A stretch of DNA of 64,000 bases from Roseovarius sp. Pro17. GTDB taxonomy: Bacteria > Pseudomonadota > Alphaproteobacteria > Rhodobacterales > Rhodobacteraceae. How positions within the stretch are numbered: the stretch's first letter is position 1; every line of letters begins with the position of its first letter. Shown here in pieces: positions 44,363 to 54,020 of the stretch. The position numbers and the translations under genes are program-made. The notes below the pieces were generated by a model. It was given only the letters and a program-made list of their open reading frames with translations, was not told the origin of the DNA and searched no databases. The stretch covers positions 1,674,001 through 1,738,000 of the forward strand of contig NZ_CP141179.1 of NCBI RefSeq assembly GCF_035599575.1, written 5' to 3'.

Positions 44363-45382
44363 ATGCCCCGCGCGCGTAAACTGCTCTGCCGCAATGTCTG
44401 GAAGCTATACGGCCCGGATGCTGGCAACTTCCTGAACAAGCACCCTGATCCTGATGACGCCACTCTGCGCGATGCGGCCATGATTGGCGCCGTGCGCGCC
44501 GCCGATGTCGAAATCTGCGAGGGCGAGATTTTTGTCATCATGGGTTTGTCGGGGTCCGGTAAGTCCACGCTGGTGCGGTGTCTGTCGCGCCTCGTCGAGC
44601 CGACGGGTGGCGAGATTGAATTTGACGGCGAGGATTTGCTGGCGATGAGCAGCGCACAGCTAACGCAATTGAGGCGGCGCAAGATCGGGATGGTGTTCCA
44701 GAACTTTGCCCTGCTGCCGCATCTGAGCGTTCTGCAGAACGTCGCCTTTCCGCTGGATGTGCAGGGTGTTGACCGCCGCACCCGCGAGGCGCGCGCGAAT
44801 GAGATGATCGAGACGGTCGGCCTGAAAGGGCGCGAGGACTATTTTCCCCGCCAATTGTCGGGCGGTCAGCAGCAACGCGTCGGCATCGCTCGCAGCCTCG
44901 TGGGCGAGCCTGAAATCTGGTTTCTCGACGAGCCTTTCAGCGCGCTCGACCCGCTTATACGGCGCGAGATGCAGGACGAATTCATGCGCCTTCAGGGGCT
45001 GCTCAAGAAAACGATTGTCTTTATCACGCACGATTTCGATGAGGCGATCCGCCTTGCTGACCGGATTGCGGTGATGAAAGATGGGCACATCGTGCAGACC
45101 GCCACGCCCGAGGAATTGGTGTTGAACCCCGCCACAGACTACGTCGCGGAATTCACCAAGCACATCCCGCGCGGCAAGGTGCTAAGCGTGGGCGCGATCA
45201 TGGCGCGCCTCACGAACGGCACCTATGCCGGCGATCTGGAGGCATCCCAAAGGGTCGCGGATGTCGCAGATCAGGTCGAGGCGGCCCAGCGCCCCTTTCG
45301 CGTGATGAGGGATGGCGAGGCTGTCGGCAGCGTTGATGCCGCCGCCGTCATCGACGTTCTGATTGGTCGGGCCCGCGCATGA
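44363..45382 (+). CDS. ABC transporter ATP-binding protein, glycine betaine/proline type
   Basis: A 339-residue OpuAA/ProV-type ATPase. Walker [10 protein letters not shown] is at 61-69, LSGGQQQRV is the signature, [11 protein letters not shown] is Walker B and [14 protein letters not shown] the switch. The C-terminal part, where ProV has paired CBS domains, is short (about 70 residues), so osmotic sensing of the usual kind is doubtful. ATG 44363 follows GAGG; the longer frame from 44300 would run through the hairpin. Its stop overlaps the permease start (ATGA). Confidence 0.93.
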   Translation: MPRARKLLCRNVWKLYGPDAGNFLNKHPDPDDATLRDAAMIGAVRAADVEICEGEIFVIMGLSGSGKSTLVRCLSRLVEPTGGEIEFDGEDLLAMSSAQLTQLRRRKIGMVFQNFALLPHLSVLQNVAFPLDVQGVDRRTREARANEMIETVGLKGREDYFPRQLSGGQQQRVGIARSLVGEPEIWFLDEPFSALDPLIRREMQDEFMRLQGLLKKTIVFITHDFDEAIRLADRIAVMKDGHIVQTATPEELVLNPATDYVAEFTKHIPRGKVLSVGAIMARLTNGTYAGDLEASQRVADVADQVEAAQRPFRVMRDGEAVGSVDAAAVIDVLIGRARA

Positions 45383-47376
45383 GTTGGCGACGCCTGATCG
45401 CGCCCAGCGCGCTGTTCTGGTGGGCGCTGCTGGCGGTGACATGGGCGCTCTCCAGTTATTCCTTTCAGCTTTACAAGGCGCTGGATGCGCGCTGGATCAT
45501 CCGCTTTCCCAAGGGGTGGCAGCTGAACATCGAAGGCTGGATTTCCACCGCGATGAAATGGCTGCTGGAGGACGCGACATTCGGTCTGTTCACCTTTCAG
45601 GAGCTGACTCGCTTTATCTCGGCCCTGATCGAGGTGCCGTATGACGCCGCGCGTGCCCTGTTGGCGGACGGGTTTATCCACGGCCTTGGCAGCAACGCTG
45701 TTCAGATCGCGCCGCCGCTCAGCTGGATCGCGGTCACCGCGCTGATGGTGTTGCTGGCGCGCTATGCCAAGGGCTGGGGGCTGGCCGCGCTGGTTGGCGC
45801 ATGTTTTATCTATCTGGCGGTGTTTGGCCAGTGGGACAGCGCGATGGTCACGCTTGCCTCGGTGGTGATCGCAGTGCCTATCGGCGTGCTGGGGGGCCTC
45901 GCCCTTGGGATTGCGTGCTACCGCGCGGCGTGGGTCGAGCGGGCGATGCGCCCGGTGCTGGACCTAATGCAGACGGTGCCGATATTCGCCTATCTCGTGC
46001 CGATCCTGTTCCTGTTTGGCTTCGGCCCCGTCTCTGCGTTGGTTGCAACAGTCATCTATGCGATGCCGCCGATGGTGCGGGTCGCTACGGTCGCCTTGCA
46101 GAGCGTGCCGCCCGAAGTGGTCGAGGCAGGGCATATGGCCGGCTGCACCAAGCGTCAGATGATGTGGAAGGTTCTGGTGCCCTCCGCCGCGCCGACGCTG
46201 ATGGTGGGTGTCAATCAGGTGATCATGTTGTCGCTGAACATGGTCATCATTGCGTCGATGATCGGCGCCGGTGGCCTTGGGTTCGACGTCCTCAGCGCGC
46301 TGCGCCGTCTCGATATAGGCGGCGGGATCGAGGCTGGTCTGGCTATCGTGGTCATCGCCATCGCGCTGGATCGCGTCAGTCAGGCCTTCTCAAAACGCTT
46401 GCCCGCTGCCGCGCCCAAGCGGGGTGCAAACCTCGCCCAACGCCATCCTTACCTCGTGGCGGCGACGCTGATCGTCGGCGGCACGTATCTGGTCAGCCTC
46501 GCCCTGCCCTTTGTGCAGGACTACCCCGAGCGGTTCACCCTGACGACCAGCGCATTCTGGGAGGATGCGATGCGGTGGATCAACATCACGTTCTTTGACA
46601 TTCTGGACACGATCAAGTCGTTCTTTCTCACGTGGCTCCTGCTGCCGGTGAAACGCTTTTTCACCGGTATCCCATGGGCATGGGGCATCATCGCCACCGG
46701 TTTGGCCGCTGCGCGTGTCGGTGGATGGCGACTGGGCCTGATGTCGGCGGCCATGGCCACGCTGATCGCTGCCGTGGGCCTCTGGGACAAGGCAATGACG
46801 ACCGTCTACCTTTGCGGTGTATCGGTTCTGATCGCCTACGCCATTGGCGTCCCCCTTGGCATCTGGGCCGGGCAGCGGGCGCGCGCCCACGCGTGGGTCG
46901 GCGCGTTCATCGACACGCTGCAAACCCTGCCCAGCTTTGTTTATCTGATCCCGGTGGTGATGCTGTTCCGCGTCGGCGACTTTTCGGCGATGATCGCGGT
47001 TGTTCTCTACGCGCTGGCCCCTGCCGTGCGCTATGCGGCGCATGGCGTGCGCTCGGTCGATCCGCAGATGATCGAAGCCGGGCTGGTCGCGGGCTGCACA
47101 CCCCGCCAGCTACTCTGGCGGATCAAGCTGCCGCTGGCCGCGCCCTCACTACTGCTGGGCCTGAACCAAACGATCATGTTGGCGCTGTCGATGCTGGTCA
47201 TCACAGCCCTCGTCGGCACCCGCGATCTGGGTCAGGAGGTCTATATCGCGCTGACCAAGGCGAACACCGGCCAAGGTATCGTCGCCGGCCTTGCGGTCGC
47301 GTTTATCGCGATCATCGCGGATCGCATCATCTCGGCCATGGCGCGCCGATCACGGGAAAGGCTGGGCCTGTCATGA
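45379..47376 (+). CDS. Tandem ABC permease, glycine betaine/proline type
   Basis: A 665-residue membrane protein made of two ProW-like permease units in one chain. The first carries the EAA loop VEAGHMAGCTKRQMMWKVLVPSAAP (first half); the second has IEAGLVAGCTPRQLLWRIKLPLAAP, so both halves keep the ATPase-contact motif. Each ends with a GxxQxIMLxLxM segment. A pseudodimer in one polypeptide would replace the usual homodimer. It overlaps the upstream ATPase and downstream kinase genes by four bases each. Confidence 0.92.
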   Translation: MSWRRLIAPSALFWWALLAVTWALSSYSFQLYKALDARWIIRFPKGWQLNIEGWISTAMKWLLEDATFGLFTFQELTRFISALIEVPYDAARALLADGFIHGLGSNAVQIAPPLSWIAVTALMVLLARYAKGWGLAALVGACFIYLAVFGQWDSAMVTLASVVIAVPIGVLGGLALGIACYRAAWVERAMRPVLDLMQTVPIFAYLVPILFLFGFGPVSALVATVIYAMPPMVRVATVALQSVPPEVVEAGHMAGCTKRQMMWKVLVPSAAPTLMVGVNQVIMLSLNMVIIASMIGAGGLGFDVLSALRRLDIGGGIEAGLAIVVIAIALDRVSQAFSKRLPAAAPKRGANLAQRHPYLVAATLIVGGTYLVSLALPFVQDYPERFTLTTSAFWEDAMRWINITFFDILDTIKSFFLTWLLLPVKRFFTGIPWAWGIIATGLAAARVGGWRLGLMSAAMATLIAAVGLWDKAMTTVYLCGVSVLIAYAIGVPLGIWAGQRARAHAWVGAFIDTLQTLPSFVYLIPVVMLFRVGDFSAMIAVVLYALAPAVRYAAHGVRSVDPQMIEAGLVAGCTPRQLLWRIKLPLAAPSLLLGLNQTIMLALSMLVITALVGTRDLGQEVYIALTKANTGQGIVAGLAVAFIAIIADRIISAMARRSRERLGLS

Positions 47377-48260
47377 CTCCTGATGAGGCGATCAAGACCG
47401 CGCGCGCCCTGCCCTGCTGGACAGCTGTGAGTGCCGCCGTGCCGTTGGATGGCGGCATCACCAACCACAACATCCGCGTGACGGATAAGGGACGCGACTA
47501 TGTGGTGCGGCTGGGGCAGGACATCCCCGAGCACGGCATCCTGCGCTGGCACGAGTTGTCGCTCAGCCGTGCGGCTGCCGAGGCAGGGCTATCACCGCAA
47601 GTGCATCACGTCGAGCCGGGCGCGCTGGTCATCGACTTTATTGACAGCGTCGCACTGACCGAAAACGATCTGCATGACGAGGCCACGCTGATGCAGGCGA
47701 CCGACCTCATCGCGCGGGTCCATCGCGACATGCCGCGCTATGCACATGGCCCGATCCTCGCCTTCTGGGTGTTTCATATTCTGCGCAGCTACGCCCATGA
47801 CCTTCGGGAACGGGGCTCGCGCCATACCCCGCAACTGAGCGGCCTGCTGGACGAGGCGGACATGCTGGAACGCGCCGTCGGCCCCGTTGATCTGGTTCTG
47901 GGGCATAACGATCTGTTGCCTGCCAACATCCTGCGGGCCGAGGATCGCCTCTGGGTCATCGACTGGGAATACGGCGGGTTCAACTCGCCGCTTTTCGATC
48001 TGGGTGGCATCGCCTCGAACTGCGATCTGCCGCGCGCCGCCGAAGAGGCGATGCTGACCCGCTACTATGGCCATCCGCCGGATACCGCCCTCTGGCGCAG
48101 TTATTCGGCCATGAAATGCGCGTCGCTCCTGCGCGAAACGATGTGGTCGATGGTCAGCGAGCAGACCTCGACCCTCGAATTCGACTACGCCGACTACACC
48201 GACAAGAACCTCAACCGCTACCGCGCTGCGCTGGCCGCCTTCACAGACAAGGACACCTGA
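47373..48260 (+). CDS. Choline-kinase-like phosphotransferase
   Basis: A 295-residue protein of the aminoglycoside phosphotransferase/choline kinase family. GGITNHNIRV is the nucleotide loop, GHNDLLPANIL the Brenner catalytic motif (HxDxxxxN, His replaced in part as HND), and VIDWEYGGFNSPLFDLG the Mg-binding segment. Choline and ethanolamine kinases have this same order. ATG 47373 overlaps the permease stop (ATGA); the long frame from 46632 is out of frame with the permease and not real. It probably phosphorylates the imported compound or a product of it. Confidence 0.9.
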   Translation: MTPDEAIKTARALPCWTAVSAAVPLDGGITNHNIRVTDKGRDYVVRLGQDIPEHGILRWHELSLSRAAAEAGLSPQVHHVEPGALVIDFIDSVALTENDLHDEATLMQATDLIARVHRDMPRYAHGPILAFWVFHILRSYAHDLRERGSRHTPQLSGLLDEADMLERAVGPVDLVLGHNDLLPANILRAEDRLWVIDWEYGGFNSPLFDLGGIASNCDLPRAAEEAMLTRYYGHPPDTALWRSYSAMKCASLLRETMWSMVSEQTSTLEFDYADYTDKNLNRYRAALAAFTDKDT

Positions 48261-48261
48261 C

Positions 48262-50700
48262 ATGAGCGATTTCCCCAATCAGGCCCGTGCGGTCATCGTC
48301 GGCGGCGGCATCGTCGGATGCTCGACCGCCTATCACCTTGCCGATCTGGGTTGGGACGTGGTGCTGCTCGAGCGGAAGAAGCTGACCTCCGGCACCACGT
48401 TTCACGCCGCCGGCCTCGTCGGGCAGCTACGCTCGAACGCCAATATCACGCAGCTGCTGGGTTATTCCGTCGATCTCTACAAACGGCTCGAGGCCGAGAC
48501 GGGTCAGGCAACCGGGTGGAAGATGAACGGCGGGCTGCGCCTTGCCTGCAACGCCGAACGCTGGACCGAGGTAAAGCGACAAGCGACGACTGCGCATTCC
48601 TTTGGCCTGGAAATGGAGCTGCTGACGCCATCGGAGGCACAGGAATTATGGCCGCTGATGCAGGTCGACGACGTCGTCGGCGCGGCCTTCATGCCGACCG
48701 ACGGACAGGCGAACCCCTCGGACATCACCCTGTCACTGGCCAAGGGTGCGCGGCAGAAGGGCACCCGGATTTTCGAGGATACCAAGGTCACAGAGGTCAT
48801 CGTCGAAAACGGCATCATCAAAGGCGTCGAGACGGAAAAAGGCCGCATCGACACGCCCATCGTAATCGCCTGCTGTGGCCAGTGGACGCGCCAATTTGCC
48901 AAACAGGTCGGCGTCAACGTCCCCCTCGTCCCGATCGAACATCAATATATGGTCACGGACCAGATAGACGGCGTAACCCCCGATTTGCCGACCCTGCGCG
49001 ATCCTGACCGCCTGACCTACTACAAGGAGGAGGTCGGCGGCCTAGTCATGGGGGGCTATGAGGCCAATCCGATCCTCTGGGCCAAAAACGGCATCCCCAA
49101 GGATTTTCACTACACCCTGCTCGACAGTAACTTCGACCATTTCGAGCAGTTGATGGAGCTGTCCTTGGGCCGTGTTCCCGCGCTGGAAACCGCTGGTATC
49201 AAGACACTGACCAATGGCCCAGAAAGCTTTACCCCCGATGGCAATTTCATCCTCGGTGAAGCGCCAGAATTGCGCAATTTTTTTGTCGGAGCGGGCTTTA
49301 ACGCCTATGGCATCGCGGCGGGGGGCGGCGCGGGCATGGCGCTGGCCGAATGGGTGGCCAAGGGCGCGCCGCCCTATGACCTCTGGGCCGTCGATATCCG
49401 CCGTTTTGGTCGCCCGCATTTCGACGACGACTGGATCCGCGCTCGTACTTACGAGGCCTATGGCAAGCACTACACGATGGCATGGCCGCATGAGGAACAC
49501 TCATCAGCGCGCCCCTGCCGCAAATCACCACTCTATGACGCGCTGAAAACCCAAGGCGCGGTCTTCGGCGAGAAACTGGGATGGGAACGGCCCAACTGGT
49601 TCGCAGAACCCGGCGAAGAGGCGCGCGATATCTATACGTATCAAACGCCCAATTGGCACGACGCGGTCGCGCGCGAACACAAAGCGGCACGCGAAGCGGC
49701 TGTCCTCTTTGATCAGACGTCCTTTGCCAAGTTTGTGCTAAAGGGCCCGGAAGCCGAGGCAGCGCTGGGATGGATCGCGGCGAACGACGTGCGCGGCCCG
49801 GTCGGCACGCTGACCTACACCCAGATGCTCAACGATCATGGCGGGATCGAATGCGATTTGACTTGCGCACGCACAGCGCCTGATGAGTTCTACATCGTCA
49901 CCGGCACGGGCTATGCAACGCATGATTTCGACCATATCGCGCGCAACATTCCTCAGGGTATGGACGCGCAACTCGTTGATGTGACGTCGGCCTATGCGGT
50001 TCTGTCAATCATGGGGCCAAGGGCGCGCGATATCGTTCAGGCCTTGACCCATGCGGACATGGGCAACGACGCTTTCCCCTTTGGCACGTGCCAGATGATC
50101 GCGATCGCGGGCGCGCCCGTGCGCGCATTGCGTGTCACATATGTGGGCGAATTGGGGTGGGAATTGCACGTGCCCACCGAGTACGCCACCGCCGTTCACG
50201 GCGCACTGATGCAGGCAGGTGAGCCGCACGGCCTATGCAACGCGGGCTACCGCGCGATTGAGACGCTGCGGTTGGAAAAAGGCTATCGCGCTTGGGCGTC
50301 CGATATCGGGCCGGACCACACGCCGCTGGAGGCGGGCCTCGGCTGGGCGGTCAAGCTAAAGACGAATATCGACTTCCGCGGTCGTTCTGCCTGCGCCGCG
50401 CAAACCGAGAATGGCGTCAAAAAGATCATGGCGACCTTCACCACTGCGCCGGGCGTGATCCTCTCGGGGCGCGAGACAATCTATCGGGATGGAGCGCGGT
50501 GCGGTTGGCTTAGCTCCGCTGGCTTTGGCCATACGGTGCAAAAATCAATCGGCATGGGCTATGTGCGCGACGCTAGCGGCATCACGCGCGCGGACGTGCT
50601 GAATGGCCAGTATGAACTGGAGGTCGCGGGCGAGCGCGTGCCCGCCGAGGCCTGCCTGAGCGCGCTCTACGATCCCAAAATTGAGAAGGTGAAGGCCTGA
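48262..50700 (+). CDS. FAD-dependent oxidoreductase, dimethylglycine/sarcosine dehydrogenase type
   Basis: An 812-residue flavoprotein. It has an N-terminal DAO domain with VGGGIVG (13-19) and TTFHAAG (45-51, His48 at the covalent-FAD position of dimethylglycine dehydrogenase), then a central oxidoreductase linker, and C-terminal GcvT/aminomethyltransferase-type domains from about 430 (with LGWELHVPTEYA and GYRAIETLRLEKGY) that pass the methyl carbon to tetrahydrofolate. It should oxidise an N-methyl amine. It directly follows the kinase gene and is the last gene of the importer operon, ending at a strong hairpin. Confidence 0.93.
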   Translation: MSDFPNQARAVIVGGGIVGCSTAYHLADLGWDVVLLERKKLTSGTTFHAAGLVGQLRSNANITQLLGYSVDLYKRLEAETGQATGWKMNGGLRLACNAERWTEVKRQATTAHSFGLEMELLTPSEAQELWPLMQVDDVVGAAFMPTDGQANPSDITLSLAKGARQKGTRIFEDTKVTEVIVENGIIKGVETEKGRIDTPIVIACCGQWTRQFAKQVGVNVPLVPIEHQYMVTDQIDGVTPDLPTLRDPDRLTYYKEEVGGLVMGGYEANPILWAKNGIPKDFHYTLLDSNFDHFEQLMELSLGRVPALETAGIKTLTNGPESFTPDGNFILGEAPELRNFFVGAGFNAYGIAAGGGAGMALAEWVAKGAPPYDLWAVDIRRFGRPHFDDDWIRARTYEAYGKHYTMAWPHEEHSSARPCRKSPLYDALKTQGAVFGEKLGWERPNWFAEPGEEARDIYTYQTPNWHDAVAREHKAAREAAVLFDQTSFAKFVLKGPEAEAALGWIAANDVRGPVGTLTYTQMLNDHGGIECDLTCARTAPDEFYIVTGTGYATHDFDHIARNIPQGMDAQLVDVTSAYAVLSIMGPRARDIVQALTHADMGNDAFPFGTCQMIAIAGAPVRALRVTYVGELGWELHVPTEYATAVHGALMQAGEPHGLCNAGYRAIETLRLEKGYRAWASDIGPDHTPLEAGLGWAVKLKTNIDFRGRSACAAQTENGVKKIMATFTTAPGVILSGRETIYRDGARCGWLSSAGFGHTVQKSIGMGYVRDASGITRADVLNGQYELEVAGERVPAEACLSALYDPKIEKVKA

Positions 50701-50720
50701 GGCATCCCAATCGTACCGTG

Positions 50721-50746
50721 AAAGGCAGGCCACTTGGCCTGCCTTT
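50721..50746. terminator. Bidirectional terminator
   Basis: AAAGGCAGGCC (50721-50731), ACTT, GGCCTGCCTTT (50736-50746) is a perfect 11-bp stem between the convergent flavoprotein and cytochrome genes. It ends in A/T pairs on both sides, so it can serve both transcripts. Confidence 0.88.
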
Positions 50747-50766
50747 GGGCAGATCGGTCAGCTTCT

Positions 50767-51243
50767 CTACTCGGCCTTGGCCGGGGCGATCGAATGGAGA
50801 AAAGCGTAAATATCCGCTGCTTCCTGTGGGTCACGCACCCTCCAGCTCATCTTGCTGCGGGCTTTCTTGTCGTCCAGCTTTTCGCGCAGCCAGTCCGTTG
50901 GATTTTGAACGTAGGTCACAAAGTTTTCTTCGGTCCACACAATGTCCGTATCGGCCATCTCGGCCATCGACTTGCTGAATTTGAACCCTTCGACCGTCCC
51001 GACGGTCCCGCCCATGACGCCATAAAGGTTCGGGCCGGTGCGACCGCGCTTGCCTGCCAGCACTTCGCCGTCGTCGGATTTCACCACATGGCACGCCGTG
51101 CATTGCTTGGCGAACGCTTCCTCGCCGGCTGCGACGTCGCCGGTGGGGGCGGCAGTCGCGGTTTCGGGATTATCGCTTGCGGCAAGGGCTGGCGCGCTTA
51201 GCAGCAGCACGGCGGCGGTGGCTGTTGCAACAATGGGTTTCAT
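50767..51243 (-). CDS. Cytochrome c, c2/c550 type
   Basis: A 158-residue periplasmic class I cytochrome c. Signal peptide 1-21 (APALA), heme motif CTACH at 48-52, and the axial Met in KKARSKMSWRV. The PNLYGVMGGTVGTVEGFKFSKSM block is typical of the c2/c550 group, which carries electrons to oxidases, reaction centres or dehydrogenases. It is alone on its strand, convergent with the DMGDH-like gene, and could accept electrons indirectly, but no link is shown by the sequence. Confidence 0.92.
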   Translation of the reverse strand: MKPIVATATAAVLLLSAPALAASDNPETATAAPTGDVAAGEEAFAKQCTACHVVKSDDGEVLAGKRGRTGPNLYGVMGGTVGTVEGFKFSKSMAEMADTDIVWTEENFVTYVQNPTDWLREKLDDKKARSKMSWRVRDPQEAADIYAFLHSIAPAKAE

Positions 51244-51443
51244 TGGTCCTCCTTGGCCCTCAGCGGGCCTCTGTTCGGTTCAGTGGCACAACAAATATTA
51301 CGCTGCGTCAGTTCCACTTTCACCCTGCCATTGCCTGAACGCACATGCCAACGCGCAGGGGGCGCAAATCGCTGGCATTTGGCGGCGTCTGATTTTATGC
51401 TCCGGCGCAAGCCTGCTAGAAACTTCGGGGGGATCCAGGACCA

Positions 51444-52475
51444 ATGACCAATGCACCAAATTCGCAGCGCGGACTGACGCGTCGCCGCTTCATGGCTACT
51501 GCCGCTGCCGCCGCGTTGACCGTAGGCCTGTTTTCAGGCGTGCGCCCACTGATGGCCGCAGAGCCGATCAAGACTGCAGGCATCTATACGGTCCCGGTCG
51601 AACAGCAATGGGTCAGCCGCATCCACAAGGCCGCAACCGCCGCCGCTGAGCGCGGCGATATCGACTATGCGTTTTCGGAAAACGTCAGCAATACCGACTA
51701 CGCCCGCGTCATGCGCGAATACGCCGAAAGCGGCTATACCCTAATCATCGGCGAAGCATTTGCCGTCGAGCAGGAGGCGCGCGAAGTCGCGGCGGAATAC
51801 CCCAACATCGCCTTTCTTCTCGGCTCGAGCTTCAAGGAAGACCGCGCGCTGCCGAACTTTGCAGTATTCGACAACTATATTCAGGACGCCTCATATCTGA
51901 CTGGGATCATTGCCGGATCTATGAGTAAGTCAGGTAATATCGGGCTGATCGGCGGCTTTCCGATCCCCGAGGTGAACCGCCTGATGCACGCCTTCATGGC
52001 CGGCGTTCGCGAGACCAAGCCTGATGCCACGTTCCAGGTCAGCTTTATCGGCTCGTGGTTCGATCCGCCCGCCGCCAAGGAGACCGCCTACGCAATGATC
52101 GAAAACGGTGCAGACATGCTTTATGCCGAGCGATTCGGTGTCAGCGATGCGGCACAGGAAAAGGGCGTGCTGGCCATTGGCAACGTGATCGACACACAGG
52201 CCGACTATCCCGAAACGGTCGTCGCCTCGGCAATCTGGAATTTCGAGCCGACGCTGGACAAGGCTATCAAGGAAGTCAAAAACGCCACCTTCTCAGCCGC
52301 CGACTACGGCAGCTATTCCAATATGAAGGCAGGCGGCGCCGAACTGGCTCCGCTTGGCACGTTCGAGGACAAGGTTCCCCCAAGCGCGTTGAAACTGGTC
52401 GAGAAACGCAAGGCCGAAATCATGTCCGGCATCTACACCACCGAGATCAACGACGAAGAGCCGAAGTCCCAGTGA
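51444..52475 (+). CDS. BMP family ABC transporter substrate-binding protein
   Basis: A 343-residue basic-membrane-protein-type binding protein; the family binds nucleosides and purines. The N-terminus TRRRFMATAAAAALTVG has a twin-arginine pattern ahead of a hydrophobic segment, so export through Tat is possible, and tatABC is in this window. The BMP region follows with SRIHKAATAAAERGDIDYAF and GYTLIIGEAFAVEQEAREVA. It begins an operon with ATPase, two permeases and a cytosine-deaminase-like enzyme, so pyrimidine or related ligands are likely. Confidence 0.92.
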   Translation: MTNAPNSQRGLTRRRFMATAAAAALTVGLFSGVRPLMAAEPIKTAGIYTVPVEQQWVSRIHKAATAAAERGDIDYAFSENVSNTDYARVMREYAESGYTLIIGEAFAVEQEAREVAAEYPNIAFLLGSSFKEDRALPNFAVFDNYIQDASYLTGIIAGSMSKSGNIGLIGGFPIPEVNRLMHAFMAGVRETKPDATFQVSFIGSWFDPPAAKETAYAMIENGADMLYAERFGVSDAAQEKGVLAIGNVIDTQADYPETVVASAIWNFEPTLDKAIKEVKNATFSAADYGSYSNMKAGGAELAPLGTFEDKVPPSALKLVEKRKAEIMSGIYTTEINDEEPKSQ

Positions 52476-54020
52476 ATGTCTGATACGACGGAGGCGCAGG
52501 TCGTCCTGCGCCTCGATAAAATTACCAAGACATTCGGCGCTCTCACCGCGAATGACGCGGTCAGCCTGACCCTTCACAAGGGCGAGGTGATCGCGCTGCT
52601 CGGCGAAAACGGCGCTGGCAAGACGACGCTGATGAACATCCTCTTCGGCCAATACACCGCCGATTCCGGTGGCGTCGAGGTGATGGGCGCGCCCCTGCCC
52701 CCCGGCAACCCGCGCGCGGCGCTGGATGCGGGGGTCGGCATGGTGCATCAGCATTTCACGCTGGCCGACAACATGACCGTGCTTGAGAACGTGACGCTGG
52801 GTACTCGCTCACTTTGGTCGCTGGGGCAGGATCGCACAGCAGCGCGGACGCGGATCACGCAACTGGCGCATGACTTCAAGTTAAGCGTTGATCCCGACGC
52901 CCGTGTCGGAACGCTGACGGTCGGCGAGCGACAGAGGGTCGAAATCCTCAAGGCGCTCTACCGCGATGCGCGCATCCTGATATTGGACGAACCGACAGCG
53001 GTGCTGACGCCGCAAGAAACCAACGATCTGTTCGAGACGCTGCGCAAGGCCGTCACGCTGGGTCTGTCTATCGTCTTTATTTCGCACAAGCTGCATGAGG
53101 TCATGGCGATCTCGGACCGCGTCGTGATCCTGCGCCACGGCAAGGTCGTACATGAGGGCGCGACCAATGACACCGATCGCAACGATCTGGCCGCGCGCAT
53201 GGTCGGTGGCGACGTCAGCGCGCCCAAGGCCGAGCCGGGCAAACCGGGCGCACCGCTGTTGGCGCTGCGAGGAGTATCAACACCGGATCGCGGCAGCGCT
53301 CCGGGCCTGAAATCGCTGGATTTCAGTCTGATGGCAGGGCAGATCACCGGGCTTGCCGGGGTGTCGGGCAATGGTCAGGCGGCGCTGGCAGAGCTTATCG
53401 GCGGCGTGATCAGGCCCGCGCGCGGAACGCTGGTGCTAAACGGCTCTGACGTCCAGCACTGGACACCCCGCGCCGCTGTCCATGCCGGGATCGCGCGCAT
53501 CCCCGAGGACCGGCACAAAACCGGCACTATCGCCGATTTCGATCTGACCGAAAACGCCATTCTGGAAACCTACAAGGATGCACCGTTCAGCCGCCACGGC
53601 TGGATGAACTGGCGCGCTGCCAAGGATTTTGCCGAGGGCATCATCACCCGCTACGACGTGCGCTGCCCCGGTCCCGGCACACGCATCCGCCTGCTATCAG
53701 GCGGCAACATGCAAAAACTGATCCTGGGTCGCGTGATGGAGGGCGAACCGCAGATCATCCTCGCCAATCAGCCCGTGCGCGGCCTTGATATCGGCGCGGT
53801 TAACTATGTTCACTCGCAGCTCCTTGAGGCGCGGGATCGCGGCGCGGCCGTTCTGCTGATTTCCGAAGATCTGGATGAAATCATGGCTTTGTCGGACGTC
53901 ATTCATGTCATCTCTGAGGGCCACCTGTCGCCCCCGTTCGAACGCGGCACGATGTCGCCCGCCGATCTGGGCGTCTGGATGGCCGGGCATGGTTTTGAGG
54001 AGCGCACCCATGCGTCTTGA
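52476..54020 (+). CDS. ABC transporter ATP-binding protein, nucleoside type (two ABC domains)
   Basis: A 514-residue double ATPase. The first half has Walker A GENGAGKTT (43-51) and GMVHQHF; the second has the degenerate Walker A VSGNGQAALA usual for this class and signature LLSGGNMQK. This matches YufO/BMP-type and ribose-type ATPases. The ATG touches the preceding stop, and the stop overlaps the next permease by 11 bases. Confidence 0.94.
   Translation: MSDTTEAQVVLRLDKITKTFGALTANDAVSLTLHKGEVIALLGENGAGKTTLMNILFGQYTADSGGVEVMGAPLPPGNPRAALDAGVGMVHQHFTLADNMTVLENVTLGTRSLWSLGQDRTAARTRITQLAHDFKLSVDPDARVGTLTVGERQRVEILKALYRDARILILDEPTAVLTPQETNDLFETLRKAVTLGLSIVFISHKLHEVMAISDRVVILRHGKVVHEGATNDTDRNDLAARMVGGDVSAPKAEPGKPGAPLLALRGVSTPDRGSAPGLKSLDFSLMAGQITGLAGVSGNGQAALAELIGGVIRPARGTLVLNGSDVQHWTPRAAVHAGIARIPEDRHKTGTIADFDLTENAILETYKDAPFSRHGWMNWRAAKDFAEGIITRYDVRCPGPGTRIRLLSGGNMQKLILGRVMEGEPQIILANQPVRGLDIGAVNYVHSQLLEARDRGAAVLLISEDLDEIMALSDVIHVISEGHLSPPFERGTMSPADLGVWMAGHGFEERTHAS

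Noticed and set aside
46632..47372. N-terminal extension of the kinase frame into the permease gene
   Set aside because: The extension is out of frame with the permease, Arg/Gly-rich and without family resemblance; ATG 47373 overlaps the permease stop as in the rest of the operon.
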